From positions 372,001 to 436,000 of the forward strand of contig JNJD01000007.1 of assembly GCA_000702685.1 (NCBI GenBank): DNA of 64,000 bases, given 5' to 3'. The notes below the pieces were generated by a model, which saw only the letters and a list, made by a program, of their open reading frames with translations, did not search any database and was not told the DNA's origin. Below are positions 16,513-25,199 of this stretch, piece after piece. The position numbers and the translations under genes were made by a program. Position 1 is the first letter of the stretch; the number at the start of each line of letters is the position of its first letter. The stretch comes from Lachnospiraceae bacterium AC2028 (GTDB taxonomy: Bacteria > Bacillota > Clostridia > Lachnospirales > Lachnospiraceae).

Positions 16513-16559
16513 TGTATAATTGTTATAATTTATTAAGTGTTATAAGCACAGCTTATAAC
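16513..16559 (-). promoter_or_regulatory. Sulfur-box promoter of lanC-like/cysK2
   Basis: Box TTATAAGCACAGCTTATAAC at 16540-16559 is part of a 10-bp-arm palindrome (16538-16560). Exactly 21 bp downstream on the minus strand is a -10 TATACA (16518-16513) without a good -35, typical of a LysR-activated promoter. The same box and spacing recur before metY, metQ and the nitrogenase-like operon. Confidence 0.75.
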
Positions 16560-16600
16560 AAAAAGAAGAAGTATAAACACCGGAATAAGTCTGTACGCAT

Positions 16601-16637
16601 AAAAAGAAACCGGAAGATACGGTCTGTATCTTCCGGT
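16601..16637 (-). terminator. cysK terminator
   Basis: ACCGGAAGATAC-AGACC-GTATCTTCCGGT, a 12-bp perfect stem followed by TTCTTTTT on the minus strand, 28 bp behind the cysK stop. Confidence 0.85.
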
Positions 16638-16665
16638 CTTTGCGAGGTCGGACTTTCCTAATTTT

Positions 16666-17598
16666 TTAATTATTGAAAAGATCTGTTGAGTAATATCTGT
16701 CTCCGCTGTCGGGAAGAAGAGCAACGACAGTCTTTCCTGCGAACTCGGGACGCTGTGCAACCTTGATGGCTGCCTTGAGTGCTGCGCCTGAAGAGATACC
16801 TACCTGGAATCCTTCCTCAACAGCGATCTCCTTGCCGCCTTCGAATGCGACTTCATTCTCGATGGTGATGATCTCATCATAAATCTTGGTGTCGAGAGTA
16901 GCGGGAACAAATCCTGCACCGATACCCTGGATCTTATGTGCACCTGCTTTTCCTTCGGAAAGAACGGGTGAAGTTGCGGGCTCAACTGCGAATACCTTGA
17001 CATCGGCATTCTTTTCCTTGAGGAACTTACCTACACCGGTGATGGTTCCGCCGGTACCTACACCTGCTACGAATGCTGCAACCTCTCCGTCAGTGTCGTT
17101 CCAGATCTCGGGTCCGGTGGTCTTGTAGTGTGCTTCGGGGTTAGCGGGGTTATCGAACTGTGCGGGGATGAAGCTGTTCTCGATCTGATCGTGAAGCTCG
17201 TTAGCTTTGGCAATAGCTCCCTTCATTCCCTTAGCGCCCTCGGTGAGAACGATCTCCGCACCGTATGCCTTGATGATGTTTCTGCGCTCAACGCTCATGG
17301 TCTCGGGAAGAACGATGATGATCTTGTATCCCTTGGCAGCTGCGATGGCTGCAAGTCCGATACCGGTATTTCCGGAAGTGGGCTCGATGATGGTAGCTCC
17401 GGGCTTAAGAGATCCGTCCTTCTCGGCTGCCTCGATCATTTCCTTGGCGATACGGTCCTTAACGGATCCTGCAGGGTTGAAATATTCAACCTTGGCAACA
17501 AGCTTTGCCTTGAGGTCATATTTCTTCTCGATGTGGGTGAGTTCGAGAAGAGGGGTGTTTCCGATCAGTTCGATTGCACTTTTATAAATCTTAGCCAT
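16666..17598 (-). CDS. cysK: Cysteine synthase A (O-acetylserine sulfhydrylase)
   Basis: 310 residues, typical length. It makes cysteine from O-acetylserine and sulfide. Canonical motifs are PLP Lys in NPAGSVKDRIA (about residue 43), TSGNTGIG, the TMSVERR loop, GVGTGGTITG, HKIQGIGAGFVP and GISSGAAL. The ATG at 17598 follows AAGGAG. The leader has a TATAAT-like -10 but no sulfur box. It is a separate unit behind metB-like, 137 bp apart. This is the housekeeping copy among three family members in the window. Confidence 0.93.
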   Translation of the reverse strand: MAKIYKSAIELIGNTPLLELTHIEKKYDLKAKLVAKVEYFNPAGSVKDRIAKEMIEAAEKDGSLKPGATIIEPTSGNTGIGLAAIAAAKGYKIIIVLPETMSVERRNIIKAYGAEIVLTEGAKGMKGAIAKANELHDQIENSFIPAQFDNPANPEAHYKTTGPEIWNDTDGEVAAFVAGVGTGGTITGVGKFLKEKNADVKVFAVEPATSPVLSEGKAGAHKIQGIGAGFVPATLDTKIYDEIITIENEVAFEGGKEIAVEEGFQVGISSGAALKAAIKVAQRPEFAGKTVVALLPDSGDRYYSTDLFNN

Positions 17599-17735
17599 AA
17601 TAGTTTCTCCTTATCCTTTATATCTTATCCTATATTATATGCTTATCCTTATTGTATGGTGTTGTTGTTATTACTACATTATATTAATTACAACAGAGAA
17701 AACCGCTTGTAAACATTTTTTTCCTCCTAATTTAT

Positions 17736-18884
17736 CTATTCCGAAAATGCCTGTTCCAGATCTCCTATGAGATCATTCACATTTTCAATTCCTACAGATA
17801 ATCTTAGTAAAGTATCGGTTATTCCGAGTTTCTCCCTGACCTCCGAATCGATATATCCGTGAGTCTGTATCATCGGGTATGTGATCAGGGATTCGACTCC
17901 TCCGAGGCTTTCCGCAAAGGTTATTATCTTCACCTTCGCCAAAATCCTCTCGGCCGTTTCCTTATCCTTCGTCCTGAAGGATATCATTCCGCCGAAGCCT
18001 CTCGACTGCTTTTTGTTTACTTCATATCCGGGATGGTCTTCAAGTCCGACGTAATAGACTTCGGTTACATTTGGATTTGATCTGAGCCATTTTGCAATCC
18101 TGACCGCATTCTCCTGCTGCCTTTCAAGTCTTATCGCAAGAGTTTTTATTCCCCTGAGAACAAGGAACGAATCGAACGGTGCAAGACAGGGTCCCATGGT
18201 CTTGTAAAGGAATGCAAGTCTTTCATGAAGCTCCTCTGTCCTTGATATGACAAAGCCTGCCAGCGTGTCATTATGTCCTTCAAGATATTTGGTTCCGCTG
18301 TGTACGACTATATCGGCTCCGAAATCTATCGGATTCTGGAAATACGGTGAAAGGAACGTGTTATCGACTATGAGCAGCAATCCGTGTTCATCGGCGATCT
18401 TTCTCATCTCCGCCAGGTCTGTGACTTCCATCATGGGATTGCTTGGCGTTTCTATATAGAGTGCCTTTGTATTTTCCCTGACCGCCTTCCGTACTTCGTC
18501 CGGAAAAGAAGTATTTATATAACTGACACTTATGTCATGGCTTTCTTTTACCGCGTCAAACAGTCTTACCGATCCGCCGTAGAGATCCTCGGATGCTATT
18601 ATATGCGATCCCGAATCAAAGAGTTCGAGCGTGAGCCATATGGCTGCCATTCCGTTGGTTGTTGCAAGGCATCCGCGTCCATGCTCAAGATCGTTCACAA
18701 CCTGCTCGAGATCATTTCTTGTGGGATTACCCACTCGGGAATAGTCATAGCCTGTCGATCTTCCGATGCCCGGATGGGCAAAGGTGGCTACCTGGAAAAT
18801 AGGTGTTATTATGGAACGGTAGGGGTGATCCTTTTCCGGCTGACCATTCCCGTGTATACAGGTTGTTTCGATATCTACGCTCAT
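17736..18884 (-). CDS. Trans-sulfuration PLP enzyme (cystathionine gamma-synthase/lyase family)
   Basis: 382 residues, cystathionine gamma-synthase / beta-lyase / gamma-lyase family. Visible are YDYSRVGNPTRNDLE, the PLP region ATTNGMAAI, ETPSNPMMEVTD, DNTFLSP, and the PLP Lys in VVHSGTKYLEGHND (about residue 200). The C-terminal SLGGVESLITYP and LLRLSVGIEN are typical. Sequence alone does not decide between metB, metC and mccB. It lies 24 bp behind metY and is co-transcribed, so it probably moves sulfur between homocysteine/methionine and cysteine. Confidence 0.88.
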   Translation of the reverse strand: MSVDIETTCIHGNGQPEKDHPYRSIITPIFQVATFAHPGIGRSTGYDYSRVGNPTRNDLEQVVNDLEHGRGCLATTNGMAAIWLTLELFDSGSHIIASEDLYGGSVRLFDAVKESHDISVSYINTSFPDEVRKAVRENTKALYIETPSNPMMEVTDLAEMRKIADEHGLLLIVDNTFLSPYFQNPIDFGADIVVHSGTKYLEGHNDTLAGFVISRTEELHERLAFLYKTMGPCLAPFDSFLVLRGIKTLAIRLERQQENAVRIAKWLRSNPNVTEVYYVGLEDHPGYEVNKKQSRGFGGMISFRTKDKETAERILAKVKIITFAESLGGVESLITYPMIQTHGYIDSEVREKLGITDTLLRLSVGIENVNDLIGDLEQAFSE

Positions 18885-18908
18885 TAAAACTCCGGTTTGT
18901 TCATTTTA

Positions 18909-20204
18909 TTACAGTGCCTTTACTGCTTCGAATCCCTGCTCGAGATCCCAGATGATGTCATCGATATGCTCGGTTCCGATTGAAAGACGGATGGTAGCCT
19001 GGCTGATGCCTGCTTCTGCGAGCTGCTCGGGAGTCATCTCTGCATGAGTGGTGTCATAAGGATGGATGACAAGGCTCTTTACATCGGCAACATTTGCAAG
19101 GAGTGAGAAGATCTTAAGTCCGTCGATGAATGCATATGCCTCTTTCTGTCCGCCCTTAATGTCGAAGGTGAAGATCGATCCGCCGCCGTTGGGGAAATAC
19201 TTCTCATACAGATCGTGCTGAGGGTGATCCTTAAGTGAAGGATGGCTTACCTTCTCAACAAGAGGATGGTTTGCAAGGAACTCTACAACCTTCCTGGTGT
19301 TTTCCACATGACGCTCAAGTCTGAGTGAAAGTGTTTCAAGTCCCTGGATGAGTGCCCATGCGTTGAAGGGTGAGATTGCCGCTCCGGTATCACGGAGAAG
19401 AATGGCTCTGATGTAGGTAACATATGCTGCGGGTCCGACAGCTCCTACGAATGATACTCCGTGATAGCTGGGGTTAGGCTCCGTGAACTGAGGGAACTTT
19501 CCTGATGCGGCCCAGTCAAACTTTCCGCCGTCAACGATAAGTCCGCCGAGTGTTGTTCCGTGTCCGCCGATGAACTTGGTAGCGGAGTGAACTACGATGT
19601 CTGCTCCGTGCTCAAGAGGACGAATGAGATAGGGAGTTCCGAAAGTGTTATCGATGATGAGAGGGATCTTGTGAGAATGTGCTATCTCAGCGATCTTCTC
19701 AATATCGGGAATGTCTGATCCGGGATTGCCGAGGGTCTCGATGAAGATGGCCTTGGTCTTGTCATCAACCGCAGCTGCAACCTGTGCGTGATCGTGGATG
19801 TTGACGAACTTGGTATTAATTCCGTAATTGGGAAGGGTATTGTCGAGAAGATTGTAGCTTCCGCCATAGATGCTGTTCTGGGCTACGATGTTATCGCCTG
19901 CTCCCGCAACCGCAAGGATCGAATAAGTAACTGCTGCTGCTCCGGATGCAAGTGCAAGTGCTGCGACGCCGCCTTCAAGTGCTGCAACTCTCTCTTCGAG
20001 AACACCCTGGGTGGAATTGGTAAGTCTTCCGTAGATATTGCCGGCATCTCTTAAGTTGAATCTGTCAGCTGCGTGCTGTGCGGAATGGAATACGTATGAA
20101 GTGGTCTGATAAATGGGAACCGCTCTGGAGTCGGTTGTGGGATCAGCCTGTTCCTGTCCTACGTGAATCTGCTTGGTTTCAAATTTGAATTCGTGGTTGC
20201 TCAT
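18909..20204 (-). CDS. metY: O-acetylhomoserine sulfhydrylase
   Basis: 431 residues, the longer length typical of MetY against about 380 for MetB. It makes homocysteine from O-acetylhomoserine and sulfide, or methionine from methanethiol. Motifs: FETKQIHVGQEQADPTTDSRAVPIYQT, ALASGAAAVTYS, ETLGNPGSDIPD, PLP Lys in VVHSATKFIGGHGT (about residue 210), and LVIHPYDTTHAE. AGGAGG precedes the ATG. It is the first gene behind a sulfur-box promoter. Its ability to take up methanethiol directly makes it a plausible acceptor for products of the nitrogenase-like system. Confidence 0.93.
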   Translation of the reverse strand: MSNHEFKFETKQIHVGQEQADPTTDSRAVPIYQTTSYVFHSAQHAADRFNLRDAGNIYGRLTNSTQGVLEERVAALEGGVAALALASGAAAVTYSILAVAGAGDNIVAQNSIYGGSYNLLDNTLPNYGINTKFVNIHDHAQVAAAVDDKTKAIFIETLGNPGSDIPDIEKIAEIAHSHKIPLIIDNTFGTPYLIRPLEHGADIVVHSATKFIGGHGTTLGGLIVDGGKFDWAASGKFPQFTEPNPSYHGVSFVGAVGPAAYVTYIRAILLRDTGAAISPFNAWALIQGLETLSLRLERHVENTRKVVEFLANHPLVEKVSHPSLKDHPQHDLYEKYFPNGGGSIFTFDIKGGQKEAYAFIDGLKIFSLLANVADVKSLVIHPYDTTHAEMTPEQLAEAGISQATIRLSIGTEHIDDIIWDLEQGFEAVKAL

Positions 20205-20303
20205 AATTAAGTCCTCCTCTTATCCTTGTTCTCATCTTCGTTTTGTCGTTTCGAAGAAATTGTTTTTTGTTTATGCTGATACGATACAACAACTTTTTTA
20301 TTC

Positions 20304-20350
20304 TGTATAATTCATAAAATTAAGAGCGTGCTATAAGCAGAACTTATAAC
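20304..20350 (-). promoter_or_regulatory. Sulfur-box promoter of metY
   Basis: Box CTATAAGCAGAACTTATAAC (20331-20350), then 21 bp, then -10 TATACA (20309-20304) on the minus strand. The distance is identical to the other three sulfur-box promoters. The box sits in the loop region of the upstream operon's terminator. Confidence 0.75.
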
Positions 20351-20358
20351 CCGCTCTT
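20322..20358 (-). terminator. metQNI-patB terminator enclosing the metY sulfur box
   Basis: AAGAGCG (20358-20352 on minus) pairs with CGCTCTT (20328-20322); inside, TTATAAG and CTTATAG also pair. AATTTT follows. The stem closes exactly around the operator of the next gene, so one sequence serves both ends. Confidence 0.6.
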
Positions 20359-20415
20359 TCAGTATCCATCAGTATTTCAGTGGTTTTAGCATTCGATTTA
20401 TGTTATGTTTTTGAT

Positions 20416-21600
20416 TTATTTTTTCAGATATTTTATCGCACTCTCAAGTCTGTTCAGACACTCTTCAACGATCTTTCTCGGAGCAGCAAGATTGAATCTT
20501 TCAAATCCCGTACCGCTCTTTCCGAAAATGAATCCCGCATCGAGCCAGAGCTTTGCATCTTCTCTTATGAATCTTTCAAGATCTCTGTCACTCAGTCCGA
20601 GTCCGGAAAAATCGACCCATGTCAGATATGTTCCTTCCGGGTGGGTCATCTTAAGTTCCGGCAGTCTTTCTTCAAGGAAACGCTCCATATACAGGATGTT
20701 CTCATGGATATAATCAACCACTTCATCAACCCATTCATCACACTCCGTATAAGATGCTTTCATTGCTGCCAGAGCAAGGAAATCAACCTGTGAATACCCT
20801 AACGCTCCGAGCTTCTTCCTGAACAGGCGCCTCTTACCCTGATCAAATATGAAGATAGGTGATATCTGAAGGCCTGCAGTGTTGAATGTTTTGGAAGGAG
20901 CCGTAGCCAGAACCGTGTTGTTCCTTACTTCATCGGATATGGAAGCGTAGCTGACGAATTCATTTTCTTCGTAGATAAAATCTGCATGTATCTCATCTGC
21001 TATGACAAGCACATCATGCTTAAGAGTAATCTCTGCGATTTTTTCAAGTTCTTCTTTCTTCCAGACTCTTCCCACAGGATTATGGGGAGAACAGAGAATA
21101 TATATTTTAACGTCGTTTTCGGTTATCTGCTTTTCAAATGATGCAAAGTCAAAACCGTATCTTCCTTTATTATCTCTGACCAGTTCATTGCTTATCAGTT
21201 TTCTTCCGTTATCAAGCACGGCCTCCGAAAACGGATAGTACACGGGCTGCGATATCATGATAGCATCACCGGGATCGCTGAATGCAAGTATTGCCGTGGT
21301 TATTCCGAATACGGTTCCGGGAGTAAAGATGATGCTTTCGGGATCCGGATAGAACCCGTGTCTTCTCTTATACCATTCGGACACGATCTTCTTATCCGCT
21401 TCCTTCGGTTCCGTATACCCGAAAAAGGCACCATCCGATGCCTTCTTCAATGCTTCGATCACCTGAGGCGGTGTTTTGAAATCCATGTCCGCAACCCACA
21501 GAGGAAGTTCGTCTTCACTGTGATGCCTTTCCATTGCAAAATCCCATTTCAGTGAATTGGTATTTTTTCTGTCGTAGACTGTATCAAAATCGTATTTCAT
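20416..21600 (-). CDS. patB: PatB/MalY-type aminotransferase (cystathionine beta-lyase)
   Basis: 394 residues, fold-type I PLP enzyme. It cleaves C-S bonds of cystathionine or other cysteine S-conjugates to thiol, pyruvate and ammonia. The start MKYDFDTVYDRKNTNSLKWD is typical of MalY/PatB. Other motifs: PLWVADMDFKTPPQV, GTVFGITTAI, CSPHNPVGRVW, VIADEIHADF and PLP Lys in ATAPSKTFNTAG (about residue 235). It begins 11 bp behind metI in the metQNI operon, so it probably acts on imported methionine-related or S-conjugate substrates. The symbol is by family resemblance. Confidence 0.87.
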   Translation of the reverse strand: MKYDFDTVYDRKNTNSLKWDFAMERHHSEDELPLWVADMDFKTPPQVIEALKKASDGAFFGYTEPKEADKKIVSEWYKRRHGFYPDPESIIFTPGTVFGITTAILAFSDPGDAIMISQPVYYPFSEAVLDNGRKLISNELVRDNKGRYGFDFASFEKQITENDVKIYILCSPHNPVGRVWKKEELEKIAEITLKHDVLVIADEIHADFIYEENEFVSYASISDEVRNNTVLATAPSKTFNTAGLQISPIFIFDQGKRRLFRKKLGALGYSQVDFLALAAMKASYTECDEWVDEVVDYIHENILYMERFLEERLPELKMTHPEGTYLTWVDFSGLGLSDRDLERFIREDAKLWLDAGFIFGKSGTGFERFNLAAPRKIVEECLNRLESAIKYLKK

Positions 21601-21611
21601 ATGATCTCTCT

Positions 21612-22274
21612 TTATTTCTTTCTTCTGTCGAGTTTCTTGGATATTCTCATTCCGAGAATCTGGAAAAGCTGGACAAGGAGTATCAGGATTATTACGGAAG
21701 GCCAGAGTATCTGCGGCTGGAATCTGTTATATCCGTATCTGATCGCAATGCTTCCGAGTCCTCCTCCGCCGACGGCGCCTGCCATAGCGGAATATCCGAG
21801 TATGGTTCCGAATGCGATCGTTGCTCCCACAAGAAGTGATGTCCTTGCTTCGGCTATAAGAACTTTGAAGATTATCGTTCCGTTTCCGGCTCCGAGACTC
21901 TGTGCCGCTTCAATCACTCCCTTGTCGACTTCCTTGAGTGAGCTTTCAACCATTCTTCCTATAAAGGGTGCAGCGGCAACTACAAGCGGGACTATCGTTG
22001 CACCGGTTCCGTAACTCTTGCCGACTATCGCTCTCGTGACAGGAATAAGCACTACAAGAAGTATTATGAACGGAAAACTTCTGAGAACATTGGTCACAAG
22101 ATCAAGAAGCTTATAAACTACCCTGCAGGGTCTTATGCCTTCTTTGTCGGTAACTGCAAGAATTATGCCCATCGGAAGTCCGAGAAGATATCCGAAGAAA
22201 GTTGACAGTCCTACTATGATCAGAGTGTCCCTGAGGCCCTCAATTATCATCTGTATTTCCTGCTGATTCAGCAT
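21612..22274 (-). CDS. metI: Methionine ABC transporter permease
   Basis: 220 residues with five predicted membrane helices. The EAA loop region reads EAAQSLGAGNGTIIFKVLIAEARTSLL. The start at 22274 has a strong GGAGG inside the metN end, giving a 35-bp overlap; a second ATG at 22250 is also possible. It forms the channel for MetNQ. Confidence 0.92.
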   Translation of the reverse strand: MLNQQEIQMIIEGLRDTLIIVGLSTFFGYLLGLPMGIILAVTDKEGIRPCRVVYKLLDLVTNVLRSFPFIILLVVLIPVTRAIVGKSYGTGATIVPLVVAAAPFIGRMVESSLKEVDKGVIEAAQSLGAGNGTIIFKVLIAEARTSLLVGATIAFGTILGYSAMAGAVGGGGLGSIAIRYGYNRFQPQILWPSVIILILLVQLFQILGMRISKKLDRRKK

Positions 22275-23277
22275 ATTCCTTCACCTCCTCCGGATCCAGT
22301 CCCTTTTCTCTGAAATATTCCACTATCCTGTCCGCTTTGTCATTATCCGCAGGGAGCTGGATCAGCATCTCTCCTTCTGCTTCACCGTTAACCGTCTGCG
22401 TATTTGCATAAAGGATATTTACGGGAGTCTTGGTTTCAAGAACTATATTGCCGAGTGTCGGTTCATATGCACTTCCGCCGTGGAAGCTTATCCTTACCAC
22501 ACGCTCGGATGTCATCTCCAGAATATGTTCGCTTCCGCTGAATACGAGCCTTCTTGCTTCCGCGGTCTTAGGCGATCTGAAAAGCTGCTCTGTGGTTCCG
22601 CTTTCAACAAGCTTACCGTGTTCGAGAACGGCGACATGATCGCATATCTCCTGGATGACACTCATTTCGTGAGTTATGACTACGATGGTTATTCCGTACT
22701 TTTCATTTATCTCTTTTAGAAGAGACAGTATCGATTTTGTCGTCTGAGGATCCAGCGCGCTGGTAGCCTCATCACACAGAAGTATCTCGGGTTTTGAAGC
22801 AAGCACTCTTGCTATCGCCACTCTCTGCTTCTGTCCGCCGGAAAGCTGTGCGGGATATGCATTAGCCTTCTCGGTAAGTCCGACGGCCTCCAGATATTCG
22901 AGCGCTTTCTTCCTTGCATCTTTTTTTCTGTGACCTGAAATCTCCAATGGAAAAGCGACATTGTCCACTACACTCCTTTGCATGAGAAGGTTGAAGTGCT
23001 GGAATATCATTCCGATCTTTCTTCTCTCGGTGCGCAGCTGTCTGTCGCTTAATTCGGTGAGGCTCTTTCCGTTTACTATGACTTCTCCCGAAGAAGGTCT
23101 CTCCAGGAGGTTCATACACCTCACGAGGGTGGATTTACCCGCCCCCGAGAGGCCTATGATTCCATAGATGTCCTTCTTTTCAATCTCCAGGCTTACATCA
23201 GTAAGAGCTGCCACCTCACCTTTTTCGGAGACAAATTTCTTATTCAATTGTCTGATCTCTATGATCTTCTCGCTCAT
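22240..23277 (-). CDS. metN: Methionine ABC transporter ATPase
   Basis: 345 residues. Walker A GLSGAGKSTLV (about residue 42), Q-loop IFQHFNLL, signature LSGGQKQRVAIARVL, Walker B ILLCDEATSALDP and H-loop VVITHEM. The last 80 or so residues form the NIL domain that in E. coli MetN binds methionine and inhibits transport. It lies 47 bp behind metQ and overlaps metI. Confidence 0.95.
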   Translation of the reverse strand: MSEKIIEIRQLNKKFVSEKGEVAALTDVSLEIEKKDIYGIIGLSGAGKSTLVRCMNLLERPSSGEVIVNGKSLTELSDRQLRTERRKIGMIFQHFNLLMQRSVVDNVAFPLEISGHRKKDARKKALEYLEAVGLTEKANAYPAQLSGGQKQRVAIARVLASKPEILLCDEATSALDPQTTKSILSLLKEINEKYGITIVVITHEMSVIQEICDHVAVLEHGKLVESGTTEQLFRSPKTAEARRLVFSGSEHILEMTSERVVRISFHGGSAYEPTLGNIVLETKTPVNILYANTQTVNGEAEGEMLIQLPADNDKADRIVEYFREKGLDPEEVKEYAESAGNTDDN

Positions 23278-23324
23278 GGTACGATATCCGTCCGGTTAAT
23301 GTCAGCGCTTTGTAAAGCTGCCGA

Positions 23325-24248
23325 TTATTTGAAGGGTACAACTGCTCCGTCATAAGTGTCATTGATGAACTGAACGATCTCATCGGACTTAAGAACCTCT
23401 ACAAGTGCCTTGATTCCCTCATCGTTCTCGTGTCCTTCCTTGACAGCGATGATGTTAACGTAGGTCTGTGCTGCGGTTGAATCATTGGATTCATATGCAA
23501 GTGCATCCTTGCCTACCGAAAGTCCTGCTTCAAGTGCATAGTTTCCGTTGAGGACTACATATGCCGCATCAGGGATCGCATCCTTAACGCTCTCAGCTGC
23601 AAGCTCGATGATCTTGACCTGAACATTGTAAGACTCGATATCGTTAACGGTTGCGGTGAGTCCCGCACCCTCTCTGAGAGTAAGGATTCCGTTATCCTGA
23701 AGCAGAAGAAGTGCTCTTGCTTCATTGGTGGTATCGTTTGGAACTGCAATCTCATCACCGTCTGCGATATCATCAAGGCTTGACTTGGTTCCTGCGTAGA
23801 TTCCGAAAGGCTCATAGTGAATGCCGCCTGCATTTACAAGGTGTGTTCCCTGTTCATCATTAAACGAGTTGAGGTAAGGGATGTGCTGAAAGTAGTTTGC
23901 ATCAAACTCTTCGGACTCGACTACGTTGTTGGGCTGAACATAATCATCGAATACGGTGACCTTAAGTTCCCAACCTTCCGTCTCAAGGATCTTAGCTGCT
24001 TCTGCAAGGATCTCCGAATGGGGAGTCTGGCTCGCCGCTACGGTAATAGTTCCCTTGATCTCGGGTGCCTGCTCTGCGTTTGCATCCGCTCCGGCATCGG
24101 CAACCTGTGCATCGGCGCTTGCGGTCTGATCATTTGAAGGTGCTGTGGTCTGTGCATCGGATGTATTTCCGCATCCTGCAAGAAGGCTTCCTGCAATACC
24201 TGCTGCTGCAATGACGCTTACTAACTTCTTTACAAAATTCTTTTTCAT
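23325..24248 (-). CDS. metQ: Methionine-binding lipoprotein
   Basis: 307 residues. A lipoprotein signal MKKNFVKKLVSVIAAAGIAG ends in a lipobox at SLLAGC (about residue 26), followed by a low-complexity Asp/Ala/Gln linker. The mature part is NlpA/MetQ: VAASQTPHSEILAEAAKIL, YVQPNNVVESEEFDANYFQHIPYL, GIYAGTKSSLDDI and IAVPNDTTNEARALLLLQ. It is the first gene behind a sulfur-box promoter. The ligand is expected to be L- or D-methionine; related thioether compounds are possible. Confidence 0.93.
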   Translation of the reverse strand: MKKNFVKKLVSVIAAAGIAGSLLAGCGNTSDAQTTAPSNDQTASADAQVADAGADANAEQAPEIKGTITVAASQTPHSEILAEAAKILETEGWELKVTVFDDYVQPNNVVESEEFDANYFQHIPYLNSFNDEQGTHLVNAGGIHYEPFGIYAGTKSSLDDIADGDEIAVPNDTTNEARALLLLQDNGILTLREGAGLTATVNDIESYNVQVKIIELAAESVKDAIPDAAYVVLNGNYALEAGLSVGKDALAYESNDSTAAQTYVNIIAVKEGHENDEGIKALVEVLKSDEIVQFINDTYDGAVVPFK

Positions 24249-24342
24249 AACTTTCTCCTCCTGTGACTTTGGATTAACAAATCCGTTTTTGTTTTTTTAT
24301 TTTGATTTGTTATGAATGGATTATCACACCGCAATACTTTTC

Positions 24343-24389
24343 TGTAAAATACTCATAACTTATCGCCTGTTATAGTTTGCGCTTATAAC
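24343..24389 (-). promoter_or_regulatory. Sulfur-box promoter of metQNI-patB
   Basis: Box TTATAGTTTGCGCTTATAAC (24370-24389), 21 bp, then -10 TTTACA (24348-24343) on the minus strand. The leader of about 95 nt has no visible riboswitch. Confidence 0.72.
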
Positions 24390-24398
24390 ATCGATGAG

Positions 24399-24431
24399 CA
24401 AAAAAGAAGGATCACTTTCGTGATCCTTCTT
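24399..24431 (-). terminator. Terminator of SGNH hydrolase gene
   Basis: AAGAAGGATCAC-GAAA-GTGATCCTTCTT, a 12-bp stem followed by TTTTTGC on the minus strand, ending 10 bp before the metQ sulfur box. Confidence 0.85.
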
Positions 24432-24434
24432 GTA

Positions 24435-25058
24435 TCATGCTATTCTCATTTCTTCCAGTTTTCCTATTATCGCTCCCGCAAGTTCCTTATGTCCGTTCTC
24501 ATCCAGATGTTCATCATCAACGGAACTTGCTGTTGCATAATCACTTGCAGCTAAAAATCTGTTTCCTCTTTTCAGAGCGATCTTTCTGTACTCTTCCTTC
24601 AGATGTCTGCTGGTCTCAACCGAAGCATCATTGAACTCGGGATCCTTCTCCGGATTTCCGACATCTTCACCGAGACGTATCGGGGAGATGACCAGGATGT
24701 TCTGCGGCTCAATGTATTTTTCGAGTTCATCGAGGCACTTCTCAAGTCCCTCACCTATAGTCTTGGGATCTGCGCCATAAAATGATTTGCAGTCATTTGT
24801 TCCCAGCATGATGACCGCTCCGTCAAGCGGATAGTTCTTCTCCAGCGATATGGGAAGAAGTTCCGTTCCCCTCAGATGAGGGCGTTCCCTGTCTTCGAAT
24901 ACGGTTGTCCTTCCGCAGAGTCCGTCTTCGATAAGGTTTACCTGCTTAAGGTTTTCCTGGACTATGCTGGTCCATCTCACTCCCCAGGGATATCTGCCTT
25001 TGTTTCCGGGAACAAGTCCCCACGTATTTGAATCTCCGAATGCGAGTATGTTAGCCAT
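24435..25058 (-). CDS. SGNH/GDSL-type hydrolase (arylesterase-like)
   Basis: 207 residues, no signal peptide. Block I ILAFGDSNTWG holds the nucleophile Ser at the N-terminus, block III VIMLGTNDCK (about residue 87) the Gly/Asn oxyanion residues, and DEHLDENGHKELA near the C-terminus the catalytic Asp and His. It most resembles cytosolic arylesterase / GDSL lipase-like proteins; the substrate is unknown. The ATG at 25058 follows GAGGTG; the longer frame to 25082 is rejected. It stands alone between lysR and metQ. Confidence 0.85.
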   Translation of the reverse strand: MANILAFGDSNTWGLVPGNKGRYPWGVRWTSIVQENLKQVNLIEDGLCGRTTVFEDRERPHLRGTELLPISLEKNYPLDGAVIMLGTNDCKSFYGADPKTIGEGLEKCLDELEKYIEPQNILVISPIRLGEDVGNPEKDPEFNDASVETSRHLKEEYRKIALKRGNRFLAASDYATASSVDDEHLDENGHKELAGAIIGKLEEMRIA

Positions 25059-25162
25059 AGTGTTCACCTCATAAAAACACAAAACAATTTTCTTTATGAT
25101 CCCATTATGGCCAAACGCCCTTTATATGTAAATTTTATAAAAACTATCGCCGATTATAAAAT

Positions 25163-25186
25163 AAGGCTATCACGACGGATAGCCTT
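25163..25186 (-). terminator. lysR terminator
   Basis: AAGGCTATC-CGTCGT-GATAGCCTT stem followed by ATTTTATAA on the minus strand, 14 bp behind the lysR stop. It would end the whole nitrogenase-like operon. Confidence 0.7.
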
Positions 25187-25199
25187 AGAAGATCTTTTA

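Noticed and set aside
17610-17648. Three CTTATCC repeats before cysK
   Set aside because: The same string (GGATAAG on the coding strand) occurs next to the ribosome sites of several other genes (15003, 20219, 36186, 59822 regions), so it is likely a local variant of translation-start context.
20205-24434. SAM riboswitch or T-box before the methionine genes
   Set aside because: Leaders are about 95 nt with no conserved core or specifier domain; the sulfur box explains control.
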